Below are positions 9,741 to 19,883 of a stretch of DNA of 33,758 nt, in pieces. Position 1 is the first letter of the stretch. Every line of letters starts with the position of its first letter. The position numbers and the translations under genes were made by a program. Where the stretch lies: assembly GCA_023853785.1 (NCBI GenBank), contig JAJIRX010000049.1, forward strand, positions 1 to 33,758, given 5' to 3'. The notes under the pieces are model-generated. The model made no database searches. It was given only the letters and a program-made list of their open reading frames with translations, and was not told the DNA's origin. Source of the stretch: Psilocybe azurescens (Eukaryota > Basidiomycota > Agaricomycetes > Agaricales > Agrocybaceae).

Positions 9741-12700
9741 TCATGACGACGACAACGCAGCGGAAGGCTTCTGAATCGCCCAATTCCCATCCACATCCGC
9801 AGCCAACAACACGCTCTGCGTCCAATCCTCCATATCCTCCTCGTCATCCTCAAACAGACTCAGATGGTGCGACGACGCAGTGGACGACAGCGACAGATTG
9901 GAGCTCGATGCCTGCGGTCTGAGGTGATGCAGTTGATGTTGATGCGTCGTGGAGGCAGAGGCGAAAGCAGAGGCAGAGGAGTTCTGTGTCGCCGCGGACC
10001 GCCGCGTGCCTCGTCCAATGACCGGCCGTCTCTGAGCGGCCCTTAGAGGCGGCTCAGTCTGAGCATCACTCTGCGTTGTCGTGGTTGCGGTCGCAGCTGA
10101 CGCTGCACTGTCCTTCGCCTTCTCCTCGCCCGTCTCCTTCCCACTCTCCTCAACCGCCTTCACCGCACTCGCACTCGCACTCGCATCCTCCACCCCATAA
10201 TCAAGCCCCAACATCCCGCCCTCAATCGGCGTATCCAACATCGGTGGGAGCAGCGTCGTCCCACTTGCACTACCGCTACCGCTCCCACTCCCACTCGTGC
10301 TCCTCAAACTCGACTGCGGCGCCGTGACGGCCGACAGCGGCGTCGACACCGACGAGTCGCTCGCAGACAGCGGCGAGTGCCTGTACGCGGCGAACATCGC
10401 AGCGGGATACGGCTGCTGCTGGCCTTGTACCTGTGCTGGCGCCTGCATAGGAGGAATCGGACCCGAGATGAACGACGACGACGATGACGCCCCTTTCCCG
10501 TCCTTATCCTTCATACTCGTCAACGACGACTTCGAGAACAACAGCTTCAGCGAGGGCTTCTTCGATCTGCTCAGCGTCCTCTCCTGCTGCTGTTCACCCA
10601 CCCCAGACCCGAACCCTGCGCTCCGCGGCGACGGTGACCCCGCCGACGACCCCGCTGGGGACACATTCGGGAAGAGCGAGAGCGGTGCGATCGACGGCGA
10701 GAAGTTCGGGAGCGATAACAAAGGGATCGAGCGCCGCTTGCTTTTGCTCTTCGTCGTCGTCGTCGTTATCGTTGCAGGTATGGACGAGGGCGATGGAGGC
10801 GGCGGGAAGTGGTGGTACGGCGAGTGCGCTTGCGCTTGCGTTTCGGAAGAGGGCAACTGGATAGGTTTGACGGCACTTTTATTTATGGTGGTGTTGGGAT
10901 TGGCGGTGGCGGTAGCTGCGATACCAGGACTACCGCTGTTGCTGCTGCTAATCAGCCCTCGCTCAAGCGACATCGTCTCCGCGATCTCAGGCGCCTGTCC
11001 ATGCCCATGCTCATCCGCACCCTTCTCCATCAAGCCCACCGCCGACTCGAGCTGCGAGAACGACGGGTTGCCAGACGACGAGGTCCGCGTCGCGATCGAC
11101 TCCGCCGAGGCCGACAGCAGTGGCGGTGGCGGCGAATTGTTATTGCTATTGCGATTGTCCACTTCCCCGTCCACATCATCTTCGTCGTCTTCAAATCCCT
11201 CCTCTTCCTCCTCGCACAACGACGACACAGAGCTCTTCTGGCTCGACATGGACAGATACACCGTCGATATCGTCGGCACCTCCGACGCACGCTCGCGCGC
11301 GCTGACGGGCGAGACGACCTGGCGCCGCCGCCGATTGCGCACCGACGGCGTCGTGCTCAGCGGCTTCCTTCCCTGATCCTGATCTTGTCCCTGTCCTTGT
11401 CCCTGCGCCTGCGCGCCCTCCAGCAAAGACGACACCACCGACGACGATAGCGACAGTGACTCGGGCTCATCATCTTCTCCCTCCGCCTCCGCAGACGCGT
11501 GGTAGTCCGAGGCTGCTGACGCTCGTCCGCTCCGCTGCGAGACGAGGCTCTCAGTGTCCGCCGTGGTCGTGCTCTGCGCGTCGTCGTGTGTGTTGATGCT
11601 GATGTCTTTGGACGGTGTGGGCGGGGGCACGTCGTCGTCGGTATTGGCATTGGCGGTGACGGCGGCGGCAGGAACGACGGTCAGCCTCCTGATATTCATA
11701 ACATCATCTTCATCATCCTCATCCTCTTCTTCCCGCTCCTTCTCCTTCTCCTTCTCGTCCCCCCAAATCCCCTCCGCCTCACACAGCACCTTCATCAACG
11801 GCGGCGTCATCCCCAAACTCGGGCAAAACACCAGCATCAAATTGCTCAGCGGCATCTTCGTCTCCTTGCTCCGCGCCGCCGTCGCCCTGATCAGATCCAC
11901 CACCGTGCGCAAAATGTCCCTGTTCTCCTGCGGCAGCAGCGCGATGAGCCCGCGGATGGCGGCGACGAGCGCGGCGGACGGCGGCGGGATGCCGGTGAAG
12001 GACGGCGTGGCGAGCGTGGAGAGGGACGGCGGCTTGCGCAGGGAGAGCGGGAGCGGGAGCGACATGTTCATGGGCACGAGGCGTGGGCCTGGCCATCCCG
12101 CTTTTTGGGGCTGGAGGGCAGGCCGCGGCCTGCGATGATGGACATACGTGCGGGGTGCGAGGAGCCGGATGCGGATGCGGATGCTGATGCTGATGCTGCA
12201 GACGCGGCGGCGGCGGCGCTGGTGTTGAGGCTCGTCTCTTTGCTGACTGCAGCGTCAAAGTGCGGTTGCAGCTTTTGCGTGAGGATCGGCTCCGGTACTG
12301 TTCCAAGAAAAGACGTTCGTAAGTTCGCGAAAATGAGGAAAAAGGAAAAAGAGCGGCGGTATATACGCACGTTCGCGCAAGTAAGCCTTGAAGACCGACG
12401 CGACGGCGTGCGGGTCCAGGTCGCCCGGTGTGCACTCCGTCATGTCATAATCACAGCCTGTTAAAACCCGAGTGTCGTCAGCAATCAGAGCACAGTCGCA
12501 GCAAAGTTCGATGACAACGATGCTGATGATGAGAAATAATGTGGAGAAGAAGAGGAATAAAAATAAAGACATATACCGAATCCAGACTCCAGAGCATGTC
12601 CAGAACACCGTTATTCATCATGCAGAAGCAACGACGATGGCAATAAAAGGGCAAAAGCGACAGAGGTGTTTACTTATAAAAGAGAAGGATTGAAATCATG

Positions 12701-15700
12701 TACCCACCTGCATCAAACTCCGCGCGCAACTTGGTCACATGCTGGGGCATCCCGCTAACTCTGCAATCATCATCATCATCATCATCATCAGAATCCATAT
12801 ACCCTCATAAAAAAATCCTCGCAAGAAAACGCACCGGAAAAGCCCCTCCTCCTGCACGCCCCACAGCAGCAAATGCTGCGCACACCGCACAACAAGCGCC
12901 GGCAGCCTCCTGCGCTCCTCCAGCTCCCTCACCAGCCTTCTCGCTTTCTCTCGTTCGCCGTCGTTCCCTTGCCCCACCGCTTCTGGCCTCTTATCACCCC
13001 CGCATCGCCTATCCCCGTCCCCCCTTTAGCACCAGCACCACCCTTCCCAACCCAAACCCCCGTATCCTTAACACACCCCGCCAGATCCCGCTTAAACACC
13101 AATCCTCTTGCCCCTGCCCCCGCCCACGCCCCCGCCCACCAGCGCACCGCGCAGCTTGCGCCCCAGCACAACGCCCTCTTGCGGCTGATATAACCCGCCG
13201 CCACCAGCCGCTATGACTATGAACCCCGTCGTGCGACGAGCTCGTGCTCGACACGCTGCCCGCTCCGCGATGCCCTTGGCCTTGGCCGGGGTGGCCTGAA
13301 AGCATCGCACCGTGCCCGTGCCCGCCAGCACTCGACCCCGAACTCGTGCGCACCAACCCGTACCCATACCCATGCCCATGGCCCTCTCCGTACCCCCTCG
13401 CATTGGCAGTGGCGTTGGACGCCGACTTGGACTTGACGAACGCCGACGGCCCCGCGCTGCTCGAGCTGCTCGAGTAGCCCGACGCCGTGCCCCCGCCGCC
13501 TCCGCCTCCTTCATAGCCCCTATCCCGCTCGCGCTCGCTGCCAGAATTCCCACAGCCGTCTGAACCAGCACCGGCACCCGAGCCGATGCCCATGGCCCAC
13601 TTGCGCCCCATGCCCATCTTGAGGTTAAAGTTCTCCACCGCGCGCTTCGCGAGGCCCGCAGCAGCGGGCCCGAGCCCGCTTATGGACGTCGTCTGCGCGC
13701 GCGGCTGGGGTGGGTGCTGTAGTTGCTGCTGCTGCTGCTGCTGATGTAGTTGCAGGGTGATTGTAATTGCTGCTGTGCTGTTGATGCTGCTGCTGGGGCG
13801 ATTGCAGGCTGTTCAAAGGCGACGTCACAGGCGAAACAGGAGTAGAAACCGGATGTGCGCTCGCATACGACGACGGCGGGTGCTTCGCCGTCGGCGTCGG
13901 CGTCGGGTGCGTCGGCGTGCGCGGCTGCTGCGCGTGTGCGTGCGCATGCGCATGCGCTTCCTGCCCGGGACTCGACAGCGACGACGTCGACGAGAACGAG
14001 AACGAGGAGGACGAGGACGCTGACGCGGAAGACGAGTTCGACGCCTGCTGCTGGTGCTGGTGCTGCTGGTGCGAGCCTGCCCCTGCGCGCAGCGGCTGCA
14101 GCGGTTGTCCCTGTCCCTGTCCGCCGGCATTCACATTCTGCGTGCGCCGCAGCTGCGATGGCGATGGTTGCTGCTGCTGAGCAGCGTGTGACTGGGCCGG
14201 CTGGGCGAGGGAGACGTTCGAAGCAGGCAGCGCGGGGAAGATGCGCGCGTTGTGCATATTCACCGCGCTCGTGTGCGCGTGTCCCTGCGCCTGCCCCTGT
14301 GCATGTCTGCCCTCCTGCTCCTGCTCCTGCTCCCTGCGAATGCGTGAGAGGGTTCGGCTGTTGCTGCGTGCGACCGTGGGCGTGGGCGTGGGGAGGCGAG
14401 AAGGCGGCGACGGGCACGCCCTCGGAGATGGAGTGCGAGGCGAGGCGCTGTCGCAGCTCCGCTGCCGCTGTGGCAGATCCAACTCCAGCTCCAGTTGCCG
14501 ATGCCGCGGGTGTGCGTGTGGGTGACGACACGGACACAGGGGCTGACACGGGTGAGAGCACAGGCGGCGCGGCGAGGTCGAGCGACATGGAGCGTCGGTG
14601 CTCCGCTTTGGCTTTGCTGGACAGCGCGGCAGGGGAGAATGCGAACGCGGAAGGCGGCAGGAGGGACGGGGGTGTTGCTGTAGTGATGGTTGTGGTTGGC
14701 GGAGGAGGCGCCGTCGAGGATTTAAGGTAAGCTTCCTGCCTCCGCTCATGAGACGACGCGGAGGGTGCGGAACGGTTGTGTGTTTCATCCCCAACTCCGT
14801 TTCCACCTCCATGCTTGTCATCTGCGTCGCCGCCGCCACCTCTGTATGAGACGCCTCCTGCTTCGCCCTCATCACCAACATCATCATCATCCGACGACTC
14901 TGACTCCTCAGGCATCCCAAAGTCAGCATCGGCGATGAGCGCACTCAGGGGTCGAGTCGAGGTCGAGGTGCCTGCGCCAGCTCCAGCTCCTGCGCCGGAG
15001 TTCGTGCCAGTCACGCCGGGGTGCTGCACGATGGTGTACGCGGACTGGAAGGACTCAGCCCATGAGACGGGGCGGGACGCGCGGGCGCCTGCGGTTGACG
15101 GGTAGGCGCGGACGGTGTGGTGGCTGTTCGTCGAGTCGCTCTTGCGCCAGGATTCTTTGATCTCGCGCTTGTCTTTGTCCTTGTCCTTATCCTTATCCTT
15201 CTCCCTGTCTGCCGCTGCTGATGATAATGCAGATGAATTGATGTTCTCTTTTTCCTTAACGGGTTCCTTTTGCTGTGCCATGGGAGTTTCCTTTTCGGAC
15301 GGTGGAGATGGGAATGCAGACGGCGACGGCGACTGATCGTACATGGCGATGTAGTTGACGGCAGACGAGATGCCAGGGCTGAGTGGGATCACAGAGTGCC
15401 TGCTGGTAGTAGTGTCTTTGCTAGGAGGCGTAGGCGGAGTCGGCGATGATTTACTCGATACCTATCCCCCAATAAACGTTAGTTAAATAAAACACCATTT
15501 AAAAAGACATAATGGCACCTGTGAAGGATGAGCATGAGCATTGTGTGGCAGTGAGAGGGGTGGTGGGGGTGGTGGGGGCTGGCTGTCTGCGACCTGCGAA
15601 GACGGCTCTGACTTTTGCGCCTGGCTGCGAATGCGCGCTTGAGCTTGATGCCACCTGTAGCTACGGCTGCGGAGAGGCCGAGGCTCTTGGACACGGCGGC

Positions 15701-15921
15701 TGCTCCTCCTGCCCCTGGTGGTGGTGGTGGTAGGTTGGCATTAGTTGTATTCGTGCTGGTGGGAGTCGGGGAGTGGGCTTGCTCTGGTTGAGGCCCATAA
15801 GGTAGGGGAAGGGGAGAGAGGAGGAGCGAGGGGCCGGGCTCTGATGGTGCTGCTGGGGATAGGGATAGAGGGGACGAGCGGCAGGGGCATGAGCCTGGGG
15901 CGTGTTTGCAGGATAGGACAT
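9741..15921 (-). CDS. Rho GTPase-activating protein with long low-complexity regions (frame breaks)
   Basis: RhoGAP protein, expected to speed GTP hydrolysis by Rho/Rac/Cdc42-type GTPases in polarity and cytoskeleton control. The start at 15921 gives MSYPANTPQ. A Pro/Ser/Gln/Ala-rich N-terminus includes KSLGLSAAVATGG, GIKLKRAF and later GLAKRAVENFNLKMG. The GAP domain is clear: LPALVVRCAQHLLLWG, arginine finger in EEGLFRVSG, then GDLDPHAVASVFKAYLREL, LPEPILTQKL, and after an Ala/Ser insertion the segments PQENRDILRTVVDL and NLMLVFCPSLG with the conserved Asn. Introns that can be placed: 15518-15462, 12834-12761, 12707-12458, 12370-12298. The C-terminus (about 650 residues) is disordered and ends WAIQKPSAALSSS. 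The frame changes several times, for example at T4 15613-15616 and T5 12102-12106, where one extra base restores RRKKSE and SPKKAGWPG; others near 13100 and 13750 are less precisely placed. Confidence 0.88.
12766..12790 (+). repeat. (ATC)n microsatellite in a RhoGAP intron
   Basis: About eight ATC units lie inside the 74-nt intron 12761-12834, a few bases from its acceptor. Length changes here would alter intron size but not the reading frame. Confidence 0.9.
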
Positions 15922-16130
15922 CGTGTTGTCTAGCTGGTGCTGGCCATGGACTCGGTGATGATGGAAAGGGAAAGGAGTGTGTGCTTTACCCACGCTTACC
16001 AGATCATATCACTTGATCACTGACATTCAATCTTCTTGGCCACGACAGTGCACTTGACAATGACCATCAATCCCCTTACCCGTAGTCTCTACTCGATCCC
16101 AGTACTCTAATCACCGTGATAACATACTAG

Positions 16131-16360
16131 GTAAAATGAATGACATGACATCCCGTGATGTCATCCCTATTTTCAGCATTCTTCGATAACGCTCTCTTAA
16201 TCTTACTCTCAACACCCATGCCCAGCAGCCCGCAAGATCCTCCGGCAAGCCCGCCCCAAGCCGCTTTCCCCAGCACCGCCCAACCCTCCTCTCAATCCAT
16301 ATCCCTAAGCCCTCTCAAACATCTCCTGCCGTCCCCGTGCGCAAGTCCAGCCCCGAGTCA
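16131..16360 (+). pseudogene. Decayed duplicate of the GH63 gene promoter and first exon
   Basis: This block aligns with 19781-20080, the promoter and first codons of the GH63 gene. Shared landmarks, in order, are taaaatg(a/g)atgac, gtgatgtcat(c/t)(c/t)ctatttt, ttc(t/a)tcgataacgc(t/c)ctct, ccaagccgc(t/c)ttccccagcacc and gcgcaagtc. The copy's ATG is at 16218 where the intact gene has 19884; both then read QAAFPST followed by Gln. The copy lacks roughly 55 bp after the ATG, drifts out of the parent frame and stops near 16365. The middle and 3' parts of the GH63 gene are absent. The promoter is retained, so a short transcript is possible. I infer a local partial duplication followed by decay. 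Confidence 0.75.
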
Positions 16361-17270
16361 CTGATAGCAGATCGCCAGACATTAGTCTGCCCATAGTCCA
16401 CAACCCTGGCATGCGCCTGCTGCGTCGCCGATTAAATTCTGCACTGTCACTGCCGACAGTCAACGGTCGACGGTCTCCCTTCACCGCCGTGACATTCTAT
16501 CCTTGTCCCTCAGCCATACGCGCCACAGCTGTGCACATACATGCTTCACAGCCTACGAGCGTATCCACCACTCTACTGCCAGTGATCTGTCATCCAAACG
16601 GACGAGAGCGACGGATGCCGATGATTATCGACTATTATCGTAGTGGCGCAGTGGTGCTGCAGGTCAGGTTCATTCTTCATTGTCAAGTTCTTTTGATACT
16701 GGGACTCGGAGCTGATGGAACAATAGCAGTACGTATCAAACCGAATAAAAGGCATGCTACTGTTGTCGTCGTCGTGCACCATCAAGTTCGCAAACGATCC
16801 GACTCAACAGGACGCAGTTGGACCTGATGCATCGTCGCGCTACTTATTGTCAATGGTAACGAGTAACCTCTCTCAAAGCCCATGGCCCATGCATCTCCGT
16901 GGCTCTGTGGCTTCGTCTATCTAGCGTACGATCAGCTGCCTGATATCACTAACAGTCTCTGTATTTATAACGCGATCCGCGATCTCTGGGGCGTCGTTCC
17001 TATGAAATGATGGGTGATAACACGGAACTACCGATGAATCTTATCAACATTAAGGCACATTGGTACGGAATTTAGACAGTCACATATAGATACATGTCGA
17101 TGACGACGACTACAGGTTCTCATCGCAAACCTTTGCACTGTGTGAACAATCTAAAAGCTCGTTAGACGGATTATTGTGATCATGAGAGGACATACAAACT
17201 TACCAAAAGTAATTTAAAGAACAGAGAATGGCTTTTGTTAACGTGCATTTAGTCAGCTGCACCGTCGTGA
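16361..17270. other. Intergenic stretch between the GH63 duplicate and the repeat region
   Basis: The only long frame, 16411-16827 (+, 138 codons), has no recognisable motif, no nearby core promoter and a composition rich in His/Val/Arg from simple gtc/cac runs. I do not call it a gene. Nothing else was seen. Confidence 0.4.
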
Positions 17271-17427
17271 GCCCAAAGGCGGCGTCAAGACGGTTCAGCC
17301 TCAGCCCGAGGCCCGCGACAAGGGAGCACGAGGAGTATCACATCCGCACAAGCGGCCGTGTACCCCTCCCTCAGGAAAAAACTACTTGTCGACCGCTTTT
17401 AATTTTAAAAGCAGTGTGACAAGCCTT

Positions 17428-17456
17428 TATCGTTCTTCGAGATTCGAAGAACGATA
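17428..17456. repeat. Perfect 13-bp inverted repeat
   Basis: TATCGTTCTTCGA and its exact reverse complement are separated by three bases (GAT). The RNA would form a near-perfect hairpin. It sits at the left side of the diverged repeat region and has no U-run next to it, so it is not an obvious Pol III terminator. Confidence 0.9.
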
Positions 17457-17479
17457 GGCTGATAGCTGAAGCTTGAAGC

Positions 17480-18470
17480 CTTGCGGCGACTGCTATCATT
17501 CTCATCGACGGTGTTGCGCCGTCTGGTGAGCTTTGCTGCCAAAGGAAGGCAGCAGATTCCGTCGGCGGCCGATCCTCATCGTTCTCGCCCAACTCACTTG
17601 CCAGTAGTACTCTTTCCAAGTACGACCGGGGAGAGCGATGGATGAAGACGGCGGACCAACGGAGGACGAACCTGAGAGTGTTTAGAACATGAGTAAAAAC
17701 TAGTAACTACCAAGATGTCAGAGAATCGTTGTTAGAGAAATAGGGCAATTGTTGACCACGTACATGGTTTCCGAGAAATCTGGTGTCATAAGAACAGGAG
17801 CCTACAAAGCGAGGCATTCATGATTCCAAGGTCAGCACTGGATTTAATCATCAACAACGATCATCGTAACGCTCACCTATTTTGCTGAAGACCGGTTTGG
17901 CAAGGTGCCTCACCGGCCAAAATAAATGGCGATGGCAGACCGTTACCGCTCGCCAGTCGTGCCTGGTTAGGCACAAGTGGGGAGCGGTACGGGCCACACC
18001 CTCGCCCTTCTCGATGATCGTAGAAGGCGGAGGGAGCGGGGACGTGATGATGAACTGTCAACGAGAGATTGTTAGTTCGTGCCAGAAGCAATGACTCGCG
18101 AGATGAGATAAGAAAGCACATACGTTTTTGTGTCATAAAATAAATCAATAACCTGCAAAGCGCGAGAAAAATTTAGCACTCGGGTCGAGCATACAAGGCA
18201 ACGGTCCTACGCACATATGTTGGTGAAGGTGAAGACCGGCCAAAAGAAAACCAGGCTGATTTTCTCACCGACAACGGTGTTGGGCCGTCTGGAGAACTTT
18301 GTCGTGGCCCAGCATTTGCATGCTGAAACGGCGACAGCGTCGGCGATCACGATTAGTGACCGCGGACTTTACCGCTCACCAGCCATAGCCTGGCGGGGCA
18401 CAGCTGGGGAGCAGTAGGTACCACGATCGATCTCTTTCTCGATGATCGTAGAAGAGCGAACATGCAGCAA
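17480..18470. repeat. Diverged tandem repeat region (three partial copies)
   Basis: Three blocks share sequence. Block 1 (about 17480-17590) and block 3 (about 18255-18350) share tctca(t/c)cgac..ggtgttg(c/g)gccgtctgg. Block 2 (about 17885-18035) and block 3 (18360-18455) share taccgctc(g/a)ccag, a ggcaca stretch with ggggagc, then tctcgatgatcgtagaag. Block 2 starts with gaagaccgg, as does block 3 at about 18230. Minus-strand translation gives short related peptides (GPYRSPLVPNQARLASG versus TYCSPAVPRQAMAG), so the units may derive from a duplicated exon. No intact frame or known family is visible. Confidence 0.55.
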
Positions 18471-19780
18471 GTCTGTATATGGGAAAGCGAGTAAGTAATC
18501 ATGAGTGGGATGCATAGCGTACGCCGAATCTCTTTTTATATCTCGAGTCCTGTATTTGTTCTCGTTGGGGCTGTTCCAAGGCTGTCTACAACTTGTGCAT
18601 GGGCACGCGTGATGAGATGAGTAAGGCAGACCGCCCCGGCAACATATCTAATTTTGCTCTGCACAGATGTTGACAATTCACTCTATTTCCTTTTTGGGGG
18701 CTATATTACGGTGTCGGGAAGTGCATTGGGAAAGTGGGCTCCCTCCTGATGATTTATCTAGATTCTAAAGATCAATATCAATCAGATAACAAGTAGAAAT
18801 GAGTCATGTCGTGTCATTACCTGTGGTGTTGAGGACAATGGAGATAGATTGCCCTCACGGTGGCTTGATGGTGTCCTTTTTTCGCTGCTTGGCCATGCGC
18901 AGGTGAGGAATTAGAAGGCCTTCTTATAAAAATGTATAGCCTTAAGTTCCATTTTTTCGACAATTAACGGCCGACCATTACCTCAACGTGTATTCTACGG
19001 CGTGTCCATCCATATTGCTTCCATTATGGACGATGCCATGTGCGGTGGCTCGCAGAGCCGCTGCTGGAATGCCCACTCGGTTCTGCAGCTGTCTCAGTAC
19101 TAGTACAAGGGAAACAGTGCTATGGATATACTAAGAGTCAAGAGCATTATTCGAAAGTTTAGTAGTCTATACGAATGTTTTCCTAAATCTTTGTCGATTC
19201 AGATAAGCCATCGTCGAGTTGATCCGTCGTAAAGTCGAGTCGCCCGTGGTGATATCTACGGAGACATGAAAACCCTTATCATAGAAATGCAAGGGCGTTG
19301 CGATGGCTTGCTCTGGAGATCCTCACGGCCGCGTTGAACTATACTAGGATTTGGTTAGCGTTGAGAGTCGCATTCAACAGGGGATCGAATGGATCTTCTT
19401 CAAGTGGCATCATGCATTTGTTGAACGTTCAACTCGATAAACTACTCAAAACTCGCTGTAAGCACAAGTCGAATGTGACAGCAGATGAAAGAAGGAGTAG
19501 ATTGACTTTTAACAGTCTCTGCGACGTTGAATATTAGACGCGGTAGTGCACGATGTTGCTTTTGCTATGACCAAGGGCCTGACCACTGGAGTCGTGTTTA
19601 TCACTGTCTGGGTCCCTTGGGTGGTTGTGTTTAAATCTATACCTTTGTGTTGTCCAATGTCAGAGCTAGAATGACTACAATGAGGGTATTGGTAGATTTT
19701 GAAGAAAGTCAAATTTGATGGCGTCGCCATGATACACGGGAGGATCAGTGTATACGTCAGTATTACCACATAAAATAATG
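18471..19780. other. Intergenic, upstream of the GH63 gene
   Basis: No coding signal or RNA gene recognised. The frame at 19298-19537 has no motif. The end of this stretch passes into the block that is duplicated at 16131-16360. Confidence 0.45.
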
Positions 19781-19801
19781 GATAAAATGGATGACCCCCG
19801 G

Positions 19802-19811
19802 GTGATGTCAT
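19802..19811 (+). promoter_or_regulatory. TGATGTCAT motif in the GH63 promoter
   Basis: GTGATGTCAT, close to the ATF/CREB-type site TGACGTCA, lies 73 nt before the GH63 start codon. The same motif, followed by the same (t/c)ctatttt context, is kept in the decayed duplicate at 16155-16164. Conservation between the copies is the main reason to note it; binding is inference. Confidence 0.4.
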
Positions 19812-19883
19812 CTCTATTTTGAGCACCCATCTCATAAGTCGCGTTCATCGATAACGCCCTCTCATCGTTCAACCACAACATCC

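Noticed and set aside
10297..11376. 359-codon plus-strand ORF opposite the RhoGAP gene
   Set aside because: It is the antisense of Ser/Ala/Asp repeat codons; runs of Ser, Asp and Leu mirror the minus-strand low complexity. The RhoGAP motifs fix the minus strand as coding.
11586..12464. 292-codon plus-strand ORF (His/Arg-rich)
   Set aside because: Shadow of GC-rich, repeat-rich minus-strand coding sequence; no motif, and it crosses well-supported minus-strand introns.
13855..14730. 291-codon plus-strand ORF and neighbouring Arg-rich frames
   Set aside because: Composition (Ala/Arg/Cys) is what antisense reading of Gln/Ala/Ser codon runs produces; no family resemblance.
16411..16827. 138-codon plus-strand ORF
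   Set aside because: No motif, no splice sites or promoter that fit, and simple gtc/cac-driven Val/His runs; not enough to call a gene.
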